Positions 51,821 to 61,832 of a stretch of DNA of 64,000 nt are shown here, piece by piece. Where the stretch lies: assembly GCF_014857905.1 (NCBI RefSeq), contig NZ_JACYXE010000004.1:62001-126000 (forward strand), given 5' to 3'. Every line of letters starts with the position of its first letter. Positions within the stretch are counted from its first letter, which is position 1. The notes under the pieces were generated by a model. That model did not search any database. It saw nothing but the letters and a program-made list of their open reading frames with translations, and was not told the origin of the DNA. The stretch comes from Agilicoccus flavus. GTDB lineage: Bacteria > Actinomycetota > Actinomycetes > Actinomycetales > Dermatophilaceae. Both the position numbers and the translations under genes were made by a program.

Positions 51821-53257
51821 ATGACCGTTGACCACAAGGTCGCCGATCTGTCCCTGGCCCCGGCCGGACGCCACCAGATCCGCCTCGCGGAGCACGAGAT
51901 GCCGGGCCTCATGGCCCTGCGCGAGGAGTACGGCGACTCCCAGCCCCTCGCGGGCGCCCGGATCGCGGGTTCGCTGCACATGACCGTCCAGACCGCGGTG
52001 CTCATCGAGACCCTCATCGCCCTCGGCGCGCAGGTGCGCTGGGCGAGCTGCAACATCTACTCGACGCAGGACGAGGCGGCCGCGGCGGTCGTCGTGGGGC
52101 CGAACGGCACCCCGGAGGACCCGCAGGGCGTCCCCGTCTTCGCCTGGAAGGGCGAGACCCTCCCGGAGTACTGGGACTGCACCGAGCAGATCCTCACCTG
52201 GCCGAACGGCGAGTTCGCCGACATGATCCTCGACGACGGCGGCGACGCGACGATGCTCGTGCACAAGGGCCGCGAGTGGGAGCAGGCCGGCCAGGTCCCC
52301 GCGACCACCGAGGACGACTCGGAGGAGTTCGGTGTCTTCAAGGCGCTCGTGCGCCGCACGATGGAGGTCGACCCGCAGAAGTGGACGACGGTGGCGAGCC
52401 ACATCAAGGGCGTCACCGAGGAGACCACGACCGGGGTCCACCGCCTCTACGAGCTGGCCCGCGCCGGCGAGCTGCTCTTCCCTGCGATGAACGTCAACGA
52501 CGCGGTGACCAAGAGCAAGTTCGACAACAAGTACGGCTGCCGCCACAGCCTCATCGACGGCATCAACCGCGCCACCGACGTGCTCATCGGCGGCAAGACG
52601 GCCGTCGTCTGCGGCTACGGCGACGTCGGCAAGGGCTGCGCGGAGTCGCTGCGCGGCCAGGGCGCCCGCGTCATCGTCACCGAGATCGACCCGATCTGCG
52701 CGCTCCAGGCGGCGATGGACGGCTACCAGGTCGCGGCGCTCGAGTCCGTCGTCGGCCAGGCCGACATCTTCGTCACGACGACCGGCTGCTTCGACGTCAT
52801 CCGCGCCGACCACATGGCGCAGATGAAGAACAAGGCGATCGTCGGCAACATCGGTCACTTCGACAACGAGATCGACATGGCCGGCCTGGCCAAGATCCCG
52901 GGCATCACGAAGACCGAGATCAAGCCGCAGGTCCACGAGTGGACGTTCGAGAACGGCAGCTCGATCATCGTCCTGTCCGAGGGGCGCCTGCTCAACCTCG
53001 GCAACGCGACGGGTCACCCGAGCTTCGTCATGAGCAACTCCTTCGCCGACCAGACGATCGCGCAGATCGAGCTGTACACGAAGCAGGACGAGTACGAGAA
53101 CAACGTCTACGTGCTGCCCAAGCACCTCGACGAGAAGGTGGCCCGCGCCCACCTCGCCGCGCTCGGCGTGGAGCTTACCGAGCTGACCAAGCCGCAGGCC
53201 GAGTACCTCGGCGTCGACGTCGCCGGCCCGTACAAGCCGGAGCACTACCGCTACTGA
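51821..53257 (+). CDS. ahcY: Adenosylhomocysteinase
   Basis: A 478-aa NAD-dependent S-adenosylhomocysteine hydrolase that removes the inhibitory product of methyltransferases. Motifs include [50 protein letters not shown] and [22 protein letters not shown] with the catalytic Lys/Asp. The NAD loop is [18 protein letters not shown], and [31 protein letters not shown] and the C-terminal KPEHYRY complete the NAD-binding tail. The insertion [21 protein letters not shown] is the longer bacterial form. A hairpin follows the stop. Confidence 0.97.
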   Translation: MTVDHKVADLSLAPAGRHQIRLAEHEMPGLMALREEYGDSQPLAGARIAGSLHMTVQTAVLIETLIALGAQVRWASCNIYSTQDEAAAAVVVGPNGTPEDPQGVPVFAWKGETLPEYWDCTEQILTWPNGEFADMILDDGGDATMLVHKGREWEQAGQVPATTEDDSEEFGVFKALVRRTMEVDPQKWTTVASHIKGVTEETTTGVHRLYELARAGELLFPAMNVNDAVTKSKFDNKYGCRHSLIDGINRATDVLIGGKTAVVCGYGDVGKGCAESLRGQGARVIVTEIDPICALQAAMDGYQVAALESVVGQADIFVTTTGCFDVIRADHMAQMKNKAIVGNIGHFDNEIDMAGLAKIPGITKTEIKPQVHEWTFENGSSIIVLSEGRLLNLGNATGHPSFVMSNSFADQTIAQIELYTKQDEYENNVYVLPKHLDEKVARAHLAALGVELTELTKPQAEYLGVDVAGPYKPEHYRY

Positions 53258-53280
53258 ACCCGCCCGTCGGGCTCGCACCG

Positions 53281-53310
53281 CGCCGCCGTCACCCTCGGGT
53301 GGCGGCGGCG
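53281..53310 (+). terminator. Hairpin after ahcY
   Basis: Arms 53281-53294 and 53297-53310 pair over 14 positions with one T-G wobble (the inner C-G pair is probably open, giving a 4-nt loop), 23 nt after the stop. Confidence 0.7.
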
Positions 53311-53396
53311 CGTCCGTCCCCGGCACCGCCCCGTCGCCCCCGGCGCCCTCGACCCGCCCCGGGCGGGTGGTCCCCGGCGGCGCGGGTCGGCGTCGT

Positions 53397-53402
53397 TACG
53401 AT
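53397..53402 (+). promoter_or_regulatory. mtrA -10 candidate
   Basis: TACGAT (53397-53402), 34 nt before the ATG, with AAGGA in the short leader. No clear -35 is visible. Confidence 0.45.
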
Positions 53403-53436
53403 CGAGGGTGGAGCCTCGCACCCGGAAGGACGTTCC

Positions 53437-54114
53437 ATGAAGCCACGCGTTCTCGTCGTCGACGACGACCTCGCCCTCGCGGAGATGCTCGGCATCGTGC
53501 TGCGCACCGAGGGTTTCGAGGTCGCGCACTGCGCCGAGGGGTCGACCGCGGTGGCGGCGTACCGGGAGCACCGACCCGACGTCGTGCTCCTCGACGTCAT
53601 GCTCCCCGGGATCGACGGGATCGAGGTGTGCCGCCGGCTGCGCGCCGAGTCGGGTGTCGCGATTGTCATGCTGTCGGCCCGCACCGACACGGTCGACGTC
53701 GTCGGCGGCCTCGAGGCGGGCGCCGACGACTACGTCGTCAAGCCGTTCAAGGCGCAGGAACTCGTCGCGCGGGTGCGCGCCCGGCTGCGCCGCGGCGACG
53801 AGCCCGAGACCGAGCGGCTGTCCATCGGTGACGTCGTCATCGACGTGGCCGGCCACTCCGTCCGGCGCGACGGCCGCCTCGTCTCCCTGACCCCGCTCGA
53901 GTTCGACCTCCTCGTGGCCCTCGCGCGCAAGCCGTGGCAGGTCTTCACCCGCGAGGTCCTCCTCGAACAGGTGTGGGGCTACCGGCACGCCGGCGACACC
54001 CGCCTCGTCAACGTCCACGTGCAACGCCTGCGCAGCAAGATCGAGCAGGACCCGGAGCGACCCGAGATCGTCGTCACCGTCCGGGGGGTCGGCTACAAGG
54101 CCGGCCCCGCCTGA
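53437..54114 (+). CDS. mtrA: Response regulator MtrA
   Basis: A 225-aa OmpR/PhoB-type regulator that controls cell-wall hydrolases and division genes in actinobacteria. The phospho-acceptor is Asp53 (VVLLDVMLPGIDG), with the acidic pocket DDD at 9-11 and Lys in VVKPFKAQEL. The C-terminal winged helix includes LTPLEFDLLVALARKPWQVFTREVLLEQVWGYRHAGDTRLVNVHVQRLRSKIE. AAGGA precedes the ATG. mtrB starts 1 nt after the stop. Confidence 0.96.
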   Translation: MKPRVLVVDDDLALAEMLGIVLRTEGFEVAHCAEGSTAVAAYREHRPDVVLLDVMLPGIDGIEVCRRLRAESGVAIVMLSARTDTVDVVGGLEAGADDYVVKPFKAQELVARVRARLRRGDEPETERLSIGDVVIDVAGHSVRRDGRLVSLTPLEFDLLVALARKPWQVFTREVLLEQVWGYRHAGDTRLVNVHVQRLRSKIEQDPERPEIVVTVRGVGYKAGPA

Positions 54115-54115
54115 A

Positions 54116-55807
54116 ATGGACGCGAGCGCAGGCCGGGGCGTGCGGCGAGCCGCGCGCGGACTCGCGCTCGCCCGCGAGGTCCTCGCGCGCCGGACGCGGA
54201 CCCTGCTGCGCTGGTGGCGGGCCAACCTGCAGGTGCGGGTCGTCGCGCTGACGATGCTCCTCGGTCTCGTCGTCATCGTCGCCGTCCAGGCGTTCCTCTA
54301 CCAGCGCACCTCGGTGGGCCTCGTCGAGGGCCGGATCGTCACCGCCCGCGAGGACGCGGCCATGCGCGCGCGCGACATCCAGGCGCGGCTCGACTCGACC
54401 GACCAGATCGACGTCGAGAGCATCCGTCAGTTCACCTACGACCTCATCCGGGCCCAGGAGTCGCAGAGCCTCGAGGCGGGCCGGGAGGTCATCCTCACCC
54501 GGGCCATCGACAACCTCCGCGGCCCCGAACGCATCCCGACGATGTGGACCGACGTCGACGTGGGCGTCGTGCCGACCGCGTTGCGGCGGGTCCTCGCCGC
54601 CGACCCCCAGCACCAGCAGGTGCAGGTCATCACCGTCCCCCGGGGCGGGACGAACGTGCCGGCGGTCATCGTCGGGTCCCGCATCCTCGTGCCCCAGGCC
54701 GGGCAGCAGGAGCTCTACTTCGTCTTCCCGCTCGACCGGGAGGACGCGATCATGACGATGATGCTGCGGACGTTCGCGCTCGGGGCGCTCGTCCTCGTCG
54801 GTCTCATCGGGCTCGTCGCCTACGTCGTCACGCGCCTCGTCGTCGACCCGGTGCGCGAGGCCGCCGCCGTCGCGGGCCGGTTGTCGTCGGGGCGGCTCGA
54901 CGAACGCATGCACGTGAGTGGGGAGGACGAACTCGCCCGCCTCGCGCGGGCGTTCAACGACATGGCCGACAGCCTCCAGACGCAGATCCGCCGCCTCGAG
55001 GACCTGTCGAGGCTCCAGCAGCGCTTCGTCTCCGACGTCTCGCACGAGCTGCGGACGCCCCTGACGACGATCCGCATGGCCGCCGAGGTGATCCACGCCT
55101 CCCGCGGGGACTTCGCGGTCCCCGTCGCCCGGTCGACGGAGCTGCTCGCGAGCGAGGTGGACCGGTTCGACGAGCTCCTCGCCGAGCTCCTCGAGATCAG
55201 CCGGTACGACGCCGGGGGAGCGGTGCTGGAACGCAGCGAGGTGGACGTGCGCGACGTCGTCGACCGCGTGGTCGACTCCTGCACCACCCTCGCGCGGGCC
55301 AAGGGCAGCACGGTGAGCGTGTCCGCGCAGGCCCGGGCCTACCCGTGCGAGATGGACACCCGGCGGGTCGAGCGGATCCTGCGCAACCTCCTCGTCAACG
55401 CGCTCGAACACGGTGAGGGCCGGCCCGTCGAGATCGAGCTCGCGGACAACGACCGGGCCGTCGGCGTCGCGGTCCGCGATCACGGCGTCGGTCTGGAGCC
55501 CGGCCAGGCCGCGCTGGTCTTCAACCGGTTCTGGCGGGCGGACCCCGCCCGCAACCGGACGACGGGCGGGACGGGGCTCGGGCTGGCCATCGCCCTCGAG
55601 GACGCCCGCCTGCACGGGGGGTGGTTGCAGGCCTGGGGGCGCCCCGGCGCCGGGGCCCGCTTCCGCCTCACGCTCCCCCGCGTCGCCGGAGAGACGATTG
55701 AGCACGCGCCGCTGTCGTTGGGACCGGACCCGGCCTCGCCGGAGCCCGCCTCGCCGGAGCCGCAGGCGCGCGTCACCGCGCTCCCGCCCGCTGCGGGGCC
55801 ACGGTGA
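54116..55807 (+). CDS. mtrB: Sensor histidine kinase MtrB
   Basis: A 563-aa membrane kinase that phosphorylates MtrA. It has TM1 (VRVVALTMLLGLVVIVAVQAFLY), an extracytoplasmic domain of about 185 residues, TM2 (TFALGALVLVGLIGLVAYVV), a HAMP domain, the phospho-acceptor His310 (FVSDVSHELRTPLTTIRMAA), and ATPase boxes N (RILRNLLVNALEHGEG), G1 (VRDHGVGLEP) and G2 (TGGTGLGLAIALEDARLHGG). A Pro/Ala tail with a small SPEPASPEP repeat ends the protein. The stop overlaps lpqB (GTGA). Confidence 0.96.
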   Translation: MDASAGRGVRRAARGLALAREVLARRTRTLLRWWRANLQVRVVALTMLLGLVVIVAVQAFLYQRTSVGLVEGRIVTAREDAAMRARDIQARLDSTDQIDVESIRQFTYDLIRAQESQSLEAGREVILTRAIDNLRGPERIPTMWTDVDVGVVPTALRRVLAADPQHQQVQVITVPRGGTNVPAVIVGSRILVPQAGQQELYFVFPLDREDAIMTMMLRTFALGALVLVGLIGLVAYVVTRLVVDPVREAAAVAGRLSSGRLDERMHVSGEDELARLARAFNDMADSLQTQIRRLEDLSRLQQRFVSDVSHELRTPLTTIRMAAEVIHASRGDFAVPVARSTELLASEVDRFDELLAELLEISRYDAGGAVLERSEVDVRDVVDRVVDSCTTLARAKGSTVSVSAQARAYPCEMDTRRVERILRNLLVNALEHGEGRPVEIELADNDRAVGVAVRDHGVGLEPGQAALVFNRFWRADPARNRTTGGTGLGLAIALEDARLHGGWLQAWGRPGAGARFRLTLPRVAGETIEHAPLSLGPDPASPEPASPEPQARVTALPPAAGPR

Positions 55808-57609
55808 CGCGGCGCGCGGTCACCCGCCGCGCGGCGGGGCGGCACGGCCGCGCCCGGACGTTCACCGCCGCGCTCCTCGCGGCGACGACGCTGCTCGCGG
55901 GGGCGTGCGGGCTGCCGCGGACGAGCGCGATCCAGCAGGGCCACGACATGGGCCCCGCCCCGCTGCCCCCGGTGCGGGTGGAGTTCGCCGGGCCGCAGCG
56001 CGGCGCGACCCCCGAGGCGGTCGTGCGGGGCTTCCTCGCCGCCGGCTGGGCCACGCAGGACGACTACCGCACCGCCCGGGCCTACCTCACCCCCGAGGCG
56101 GCGCGGGACTGGGACCCCCGCGCGGGCGTCACGGTGTACGGATCGGCTTCGGACGTGGCCCTGACCGCGGTCGCCGACGACCGGCTCGAGCTGGCCGTGG
56201 CCGACATCGCCCGACTGGACGATGCCGGCCGGTACACGGCGCGGCCGGTGGGGTCGAGGCGCGTCTCGCGGCTCACCCTGACCCGCTCGGGTGGCGAATG
56301 GCGGATCTCGGCTCTCGAGCCCGAGTTCGGCGTCTGGCTCGCCCGGCCGTTCTTCGAGAGCGCCTACCGGCCCTTCGCCGTCGCCTACACGAGCGCCCGG
56401 TCCTCGACGGTCGTCGCCGACCGCCGGTGGTTCCCGCTCGGATCGGGTCTCGGGACGACGCTGGCCCGTTCGCTGCTCGGGCCGGTGCCGGGCTATCTCG
56501 CCGGCGCCGTCGCCTCGGGGTTCCCGGCCGGCACCTCCCTCGTGCTCGACGCCGTCCCGGTCGTCGGCGGCGCCGCCGAGGTCGACCTGTCGGCGACGAT
56601 GCTGCGCGCCGGTGCCGACCAGCGGCGGCGCGCCTGGGCCCAGGCGCTGGAGACGATGAAGCAGGTGCCCGACGTCTCGAGCGTCCGGCTGCGGGTGGCC
56701 GAGCGCGACCTCGACGTCGGGACCATCCCCGGTGTCCCCGGGTCCGCGGCGTCGCTGGGGTTCGAGGTCGAGGCCCCCGACCCCGCCGTCGTCGTCCGGC
56801 GCGTCGGCACCGAGGTGCGCGCGCTCGACCTCGGCGCCTTCACCCCGCTGGACCGCGGGGAGGACCCGCCGCCCGCGGGGCGTCTGCTGGCCCGGGTGCC
56901 GCCGGGCTGGGGGGACGTCGTCGCGTCCGACGACCTGGTGCAGGTCGCGGCCGTGGACGACGATCGACGCGAGCTGCGCCGGTGGCGCGCCGGCGTGCCG
57001 GGGTCGTCGGTCCGGCTCGGCGCCGGCCTCACGCCTGCTGCGTACGACCGGAGCGGGTGGGTGTGGGTGGGCGGTCAGGACCCCTCCGGCCGCGCCCGTG
57101 TGTGGGCGCTGGACCCGGGGACGTCCGCCTCGAGGCGCGCCCCGGCCCCCCTGCAGGCCCCCTGGCTGGCGGGGCGGCGCGTGCAGGCCGTGCTGCCGGC
57201 GCCCGACGGCGCCCGGGCGCTCGTCGTGTCCCGCACGTCGCGGGGGCGGCTCGAGCTGGGGGTCAGCGGGATCGTGCCCGACGAGCAGGGGCGCCCGTCG
57301 GGGCTCGCGGAGCCGTGGCCGGTCGGCGGCGACCTCGTCGACGCCGGCGACGCCGCGTGGATCGACGCGGAGCACCTCGCGGTCGTGGGCGCCCGGACGA
57401 CGACATCCGCCGCGTCCGTGTTCGTCGTGCCGCTCGGCGGCGGCGCGCAGGAGCTGAGCGCGCTGCGCAACCCGCGGCGCGTCGTCGCGACCACGGGCGG
57501 GGGTCGGGGCCTGCTCGTGCTCGCCACGGACGGCAGCGTCAACGTCCGCGTCGGCGGCGGGTGGGCGCAGGTCGGCCGGGCCGACGACCTCGCCGTGCCG
57601 GGACGCTGA
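55804..57609 (+). CDS. lpqB: Lipoprotein LpqB (MtrAB accessory)
   Basis: A 601-aa lipoprotein that interacts with the MtrB sensor domain in mycobacteria. The lipobox is LLAGAC, with lipidated Cys35 after a basic signal sequence. A GerMN-like domain follows (about residues 200-300: GTTLARSLLGPVPGYLAGAVASGFPAGTSL, VDLSATML). A beta-propeller-like C-terminal half has repeated strands (SGWVWVGGQDPSGRARVWALD, LAVPGR end). The GTG start overlaps mtrB, giving the conserved mtrA-mtrB-lpqB operon. Confidence 0.94.
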   Translation: MTRRAVTRRAAGRHGRARTFTAALLAATTLLAGACGLPRTSAIQQGHDMGPAPLPPVRVEFAGPQRGATPEAVVRGFLAAGWATQDDYRTARAYLTPEAARDWDPRAGVTVYGSASDVALTAVADDRLELAVADIARLDDAGRYTARPVGSRRVSRLTLTRSGGEWRISALEPEFGVWLARPFFESAYRPFAVAYTSARSSTVVADRRWFPLGSGLGTTLARSLLGPVPGYLAGAVASGFPAGTSLVLDAVPVVGGAAEVDLSATMLRAGADQRRRAWAQALETMKQVPDVSSVRLRVAERDLDVGTIPGVPGSAASLGFEVEAPDPAVVVRRVGTEVRALDLGAFTPLDRGEDPPPAGRLLARVPPGWGDVVASDDLVQVAAVDDDRRELRRWRAGVPGSSVRLGAGLTPAAYDRSGWVWVGGQDPSGRARVWALDPGTSASRRAPAPLQAPWLAGRRVQAVLPAPDGARALVVSRTSRGRLELGVSGIVPDEQGRPSGLAEPWPVGGDLVDAGDAAWIDAEHLAVVGARTTTSAASVFVVPLGGGAQELSALRNPRRVVATTGGGRGLLVLATDGSVNVRVGGGWAQVGRADDLAVPGR

Positions 57610-57832
57610 CCCCCGGGCCACCCGCCGACGGCCCCCGCCCGGCCGGGAGCGGCAGCCGCGGTCCGAGGTCGCGGGGGTCGCTGAGCAAAGCGCCCGGTCC
57701 GGCGCCGTGCCGGCCCGACGGTCCGGCGACCGCGCGTCCACCGCCGGTCGAGGCGGCCCGGTCCGCGTCGGTCGTCCTCCGGCGGCCTCGCGGCACCACC
57801 CGAGTGAGCACGACACGGACGAGGCTCGCCGG

Positions 57833-58735
57833 GTGTCCCACCTCCCGGCCGTTCCCACGCCCGTCTACGACGCCCCCGTCCCCGCCGCCGGTCCCGACCC
57901 CGGCCCCGTCCGTCGCCCGCGTCCGTCCCGGGCATCGCCCCCGGACGGTGGGGCCCGGGCCGGGTGGACCCGGGCGGTCGACGGCGTGCTCGACCTCGTC
58001 CTGCCCGCCTCGTGCGCCGCGTGCGGCGGCGTCCTCCACGACGAACCCGACGCCGGTCCGGCCGCGGACCGGGTCCGGGGCCGGGGCCACAGCGTGTGCG
58101 CGGCCTGCCTCGAGGAGGTCGCCGCGGCGCGGCTGCGCGCCCCCGGCGGGAGGCACGCGAGTCCGGGGCTCGTGCTGCGCGACCCGCCCACGTGGGCCGC
58201 CGCCGAATACGGGGGCGCCCTGGCGGCGCTCGTCGTCGCGTACAAGGACGGGGCGCGCCGCGACGCGGTCGACGTCCTCGCGCCCCTGCTCACGCAGGCC
58301 CTGGCCGCAGCGGTGCGCGCGCTCGCCCGCGCGGGACCCGCGGCGGGGCCGCCGGTCGTCGTGCCCGCTCCGAGCCGGCCGCACGCCGTCCGCGCCCGCG
58401 GCGACCGTCCCACGGAGGCTCTGGCCCGGGCCGCTCTGCGCGCCGTGCCCCGGCCCGGTCACGGGGGGCCGCCGACGGCGGGACGACCGGTCCGGGCCCT
58501 CGCCCACGGGCGCGCCGTGCTCGACCAGCGCGGCCTGGGGCGGTCGGACCGGTCGGTCAACCTCTCCGGGGCGCTCGTCGTGCCGCCGCAGGCGGTGTCG
58601 CTCGTGCGCGGCGCCGACTGCGTCCTCGTCGACGACGTGTGCACGACCGGGGCCACGCTGGCCGACGGGGCCCGGGCGCTCCGCGCCGCAGGGGCGCAGG
58701 TCGTCGTCGCCGCGGTGGTCGCGGCCGCGCCGTGA
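57833..58735 (+). CDS. ComF family phosphoribosyltransferase-like protein
   Basis: About 300 aa. GTG 57833 is a tentative start; the frame is open further upstream but low-complexity. The N-terminal 45 residues are Pro/Arg-rich. A zinc ribbon follows (CAACGGVLHDE ... CAACLEE), then the PRTase fold: VVAYKDGARRDAV, VVPAPSRPHAVRARGDRPTEALARAA, and the PRPP loop CVLVDDVCTTGATLADGARAL. ComF is linked to DNA uptake and recombination in competent bacteria. In actinobacteria it regularly lies between lpqB and hpf, and its role there is unknown. Confidence 0.88.
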   Translation: MSHLPAVPTPVYDAPVPAAGPDPGPVRRPRPSRASPPDGGARAGWTRAVDGVLDLVLPASCAACGGVLHDEPDAGPAADRVRGRGHSVCAACLEEVAAARLRAPGGRHASPGLVLRDPPTWAAAEYGGALAALVVAYKDGARRDAVDVLAPLLTQALAAAVRALARAGPAAGPPVVVPAPSRPHAVRARGDRPTEALARAALRAVPRPGHGGPPTAGRPVRALAHGRAVLDQRGLGRSDRSVNLSGALVVPPQAVSLVRGADCVLVDDVCTTGATLADGARALRAAGAQVVVAAVVAAAP

Positions 58736-59217
58736 CGATCCCTGGCCGCCACGACATCGACCGGCGGCCGCCGACGTCCCCCGACGTTCGGCGACGTCGA
58801 CCGACGCCCACCGTCGTCCACCGAGAATCGGTCCGATGACCCGAACGACGACCCGAGCGACAACCCGCGGGACACATCGGGCGAACCAGGACGAAACGGC
58901 GCAGGTGAGGGCCTCGGGGTCCGCCTGCGGCCGACGCCGGCGGCGGGCCATCCTCCCGCTCCACCGTCGCGTCGACTACCGTTTGTCCATGGGTCCCCTC
59001 ACCCGTCATCGGGGCACCGCTCTTGGCCGCACCAGGCCGAATCCGTCCGGATTCTCCTGGGCCACGGGCGCGGCGCCGGCGTCTGCGGAGGGGGCCCTGC
59101 GCGTTCCCCGGGGGCGCGCCGCACGATCGTCCACGCAGGGCGGAGGGGGGTGGCAGCGGCACTCATGACCCGGGCCGAACCCGGCCCGGTGCATCGCACC
59201 GTCTCGAGGAGGATCTC
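58736..59217 (+). other. 482-bp gap between comF and hpf, probable hpf promoter and leader
   Basis: Only weak signals are visible. TACCGT (58977-58982) could be a -10, giving a leader of about 230 nt. GAATCCG-TC-CGGATTC (59040-59055) is a small palindrome in that leader. A 110-codon open frame from ATG 58836 is Arg/Thr-rich and low-complexity, and does not look like a gene. Confidence 0.4.
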
Positions 59218-59916
59218 GTGGAGTTGACCGTCACCGGACACCATGTCCAGGTTTCCGAACGTTTCCGTCGGCTGTGTGCCGAGAAGCTGACCAAGGTCGA
59301 GCAGTACGCCCGGCGCACCCAGCGCGTCGAGGTCGTCGTCAGCGAGGAGACGGGCCGGGGGGTACCCAAGGGAAGTGAGCGTGTCGAGATCACCTGCCTC
59401 GCCAAGGGCCCGGTCATCCGGGCCGAGGCCCACGCCGAGGACAAGTACAGCGCCCTCGACCTCGCGCTGGCCAAGCTGACCGAGCGTCTGCGTCGCCGGC
59501 ACGAACGCCACACCGTCTCGCGTCGCCGGGGGACGACGTCGATCGAACGGGCCACGGCGGGCCTCCCTCTCGCCGGATCCGGCGAGGCGGCCCCGTCCGT
59601 CGTGGACGACGGCACCGCGCCGTCGGACATCGACGTCAGGCTGGGCGCACAGGGGGACTCGCCGGTCCACGTGCGGGAGAAGGTGCACTCGTCCCCGCCG
59701 ATGACCCTCGACGTCGCGCTCAGCAACATGGAGCTCGTCGGGCACGACTTCTACCTGTTCGTCGACGCCGACAGCGGTCGCCCGAGCGTCGTCTACCGCC
59801 GCCGCGGGTGGGACTACGGGGTGTTGCACCTCGACGTCGTGCCCGGTGAGGCGCTCGACCCCGACGCCGACCTCGACCCCGACGCCGACCTCGAGCCCGA
59901 GGCCAGGGCCGGCTGA
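59218..59916 (+). CDS. hpf: Ribosome hibernation promoting factor, long form
   Basis: A 232-aa long-type HPF that dimerises and inactivates ribosomes in stationary phase. The N-terminal domain is ELTVTGHHVQVSERFRRLCAEKLTKVEQYARR, then EDKYSALDLALAKLTERLRRRHERH. The C-terminal dimerisation domain is VREKVHSSPPMTLDVALSNMELVGHDFYLFVDADSGRPSVVYRRRGWDYGVLHL. An acidic tail repeats DPDAD. The GTG at 59218 has GAGGAGG upstream. A strong hairpin follows. Confidence 0.95.
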   Translation: MELTVTGHHVQVSERFRRLCAEKLTKVEQYARRTQRVEVVVSEETGRGVPKGSERVEITCLAKGPVIRAEAHAEDKYSALDLALAKLTERLRRRHERHTVSRRRGTTSIERATAGLPLAGSGEAAPSVVDDGTAPSDIDVRLGAQGDSPVHVREKVHSSPPMTLDVALSNMELVGHDFYLFVDADSGRPSVVYRRRGWDYGVLHLDVVPGEALDPDADLDPDADLEPEARAG

Positions 59917-59952
59917 CCGACCCCGCCCGATCGGGCGGCGCCGCATCGCGAT

Positions 59953-59985
59953 CCAGGGGCATTCCGCGAACCGGAGTGCCCCTGG
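59953..59985 (+). terminator. Hairpin after hpf
   Basis: A 14-bp stem (59953-59966 with 59972-59985, one T-G wobble) and a 5-nt loop, 37 nt after the hpf stop. Confidence 0.75.
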
Positions 59986-60115
59986 TGCGCCCGGCGTTCG
60001 CGGCCACCGCGACGGCACCGGATGGACATCCGGCGGCGCACAGGGGATCGTGGCGACGACCGGCCGGCGAGGGCGGCCGCGCGCCGGTCGGCGTCGCGAG
60101 GGAGCGAGGGGGCGG

Positions 60116-61447
60116 ATGACCGGGTCGGGCACCATCGACGGCGGCGAGACCGAACGCATCCCGGCCGCCCACGCCCGGCGGATCGCGCTCGCGGCCCAGG
60201 GTTTCGGGGCCGGGTTCCGACCGCGGGCCGCGGTGACGCGGGCGCACCTACGCCGGGTCGTCGACCGCCTCGGCGTCGTCCAGATCGACAGCGTCAACGT
60301 GCTCGCCCGCAGCCATTACCTGCCGTTCTACTCGCGGCTCGGCCCGTACGACCCCGCGCTGCTCGACGGGCTGCGCGACGGCGGGCGCGGGGTGCGCCGG
60401 CACGTCGTGGAGTACTGGGCCCACGAGGCGTCCCTCGTGCCCGCTACGACCTGGCCGCTGTTCGGGTTCCGCATGCGCCGAGCGCACGAGCAGGCCTGGT
60501 CGGGGATGCGGGCGGTGGCGCGTGACCACCCCGACCTCGTCGCGCGCGTCCTCGCGCAGGTCGCGGAGCGCGGCCCGATCACCGCCCGCGACCTCGAGGA
60601 CGCGCTCGCCCACGACGAGCCGCGGCCCACCGGGGGGTGGGGCTGGAACTGGTCGCTCGTGAAGTCCGCGCTCGAGCACCTCTTCTGGGCCGGGCAGGTG
60701 ACGAGCGCGGGCCGCACCGCGGGGTTCGCGCGGCGGTACGTCGTCCCGGAGGCGCTGTTGCCGCCCGAGATCGTCGCGCGGGGCCCCGGTGGGCCCGCCG
60801 CCCCCGAGGAGGGCGACGCGGTCGCCGAGCTCATGGCGATCGCCGCGCGCGCCCACGGCGTCGGCACCGTGCGCGACCTTCGGGACTACTTCCGCCTCTC
60901 GCCGGAGCAGGCCGCCGGGGCGATGCCGCGCCTGCTCGAGGAGGGCGTCGTGCGGCGGGTCGAGGTCACGGGTCGCCGCGGGCCGCACTACCTGCACGTC
61001 GACGCGGCCCGCCCGCGCCGCGTGCGCGCCCGCGCGCTCCTGTCGCCGTTCGACTCCCTGGTGTGGCGGCGGGAACGGACGAGCGAGGTGTTCGGCTTCG
61101 ACTACCGCCTCGAGATCTACACCCCGGCGGCCCGCCGCGTGCACGGCTACTACGTCCTCCCGTTCCTCCTCGACGAGGCCCTCGTCGGGCGCGTCGACGC
61201 CAAGGCCGACCGCGCCGAGGGGGTCCTGCGCGTGCACGCCGTGCACTGGGAGCCCGCGACGCTGCGCCGCCGCCCCGACGCCCCCGAGCAGCTCGTCGAC
61301 GAATTGGACCAGTTGGCAACGTTCCTCGGTCTCGGGCGCGTCGAGGCCGACGCGGCCCTGGCCCGAGCGCGGGTCGACCTGCCCCCGGCGGGTGCTCCCG
61401 CGCCGGTGGACCGGCTGCCGGACGGGGCCGGGGGTGTGCCACTCTGA
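60116..61447 (+). CDS. YcaQ/AlkX-type winged-helix DNA glycosylase
   Basis: A 443-aa protein of the HTH_42 family, whose E. coli member YcaQ unhooks DNA interstrand crosslinks. The catalytic QxD motif is present as VQIDSVNVLARSHYLPFYSRLGPY near residue 60. Also present are EYWAHEASLVPATTWPLF, a winged-helix block (ARGPITARDLEDAL, WGWNWSLVKSALEHLFWAGQVTSAGR), and SPFDSLVWRRERTSEVFGFDYRLEIYTPAARRVHGYYVLPFLL near the C-terminus. The start ATG 60116 lies after a GGGAGCGAGGGGG purine run. Monocistronic or with the GNAT gene. Confidence 0.9.
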   Translation: MTGSGTIDGGETERIPAAHARRIALAAQGFGAGFRPRAAVTRAHLRRVVDRLGVVQIDSVNVLARSHYLPFYSRLGPYDPALLDGLRDGGRGVRRHVVEYWAHEASLVPATTWPLFGFRMRRAHEQAWSGMRAVARDHPDLVARVLAQVAERGPITARDLEDALAHDEPRPTGGWGWNWSLVKSALEHLFWAGQVTSAGRTAGFARRYVVPEALLPPEIVARGPGGPAAPEEGDAVAELMAIAARAHGVGTVRDLRDYFRLSPEQAAGAMPRLLEEGVVRRVEVTGRRGPHYLHVDAARPRRVRARALLSPFDSLVWRRERTSEVFGFDYRLEIYTPAARRVHGYYVLPFLLDEALVGRVDAKADRAEGVLRVHAVHWEPATLRRRPDAPEQLVDELDQLATFLGLGRVEADAALARARVDLPPAGAPAPVDRLPDGAGGVPL

Positions 61448-61452
61448 CCGGC

Positions 61453-61767
61453 ATGAACGCCCCCTCCACCGGCCCGGACACGCCCCCGGACGCCCCCCGG
61501 ATCAGCTTCGACCCCGACTCCTCGCGCTGGGAGGCGCACGTCGGCGCCCGGCTCGCGGGGTACGCCGACGCCGCCGAGCGGGACGGCGTCGTCGTCTTCC
61601 CGCACACGCTCGTCGACCCCGCCTTCGAGGGCCGCGGCATCGGCTCGGCCCTGGCCCGCGCGTCGCTCGACGACGCCCGGGAGCGTGGCCTGAGCGTGCG
61701 CCCGGCGTGCACCTTCTACTCGGCGTGGATCGCGCGACACCCGGAGTACGCCGACCTCGTGGCCTGA
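61453..61767 (+). CDS. GNAT family N-acetyltransferase (YjdJ-like)
   Basis: A 104-aa minimal GNAT-fold protein. The acetyl-CoA loop is EGRGIGSALARASLDDARERGL after VVVFPHTLVDPAF, and the C-terminus reads RPACTFYSAWIARHPEYADLV. This is the compact YjdJ/COG2388 type, with unknown acceptor. It starts 5 nt after the glycosylase stop, so it is probably co-transcribed. Confidence 0.87.
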   Translation: MNAPSTGPDTPPDAPRISFDPDSSRWEAHVGARLAGYADAAERDGVVVFPHTLVDPAFEGRGIGSALARASLDDARERGLSVRPACTFYSAWIARHPEYADLVA

Positions 61768-61832
61768 GACGGCCCGCGGCAGCGACATGACCGGTTTCCG
61801 CTCCGCTGAACGGGCTCGACGGCTCGACCGTT

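Noticed and set aside
58836-59168. 110-codon Arg/Thr-rich frame upstream of hpf
   Set aside because: Low-complexity composition typical of spurious GC-rich frames; no ribosome site; overlaps the probable hpf leader.
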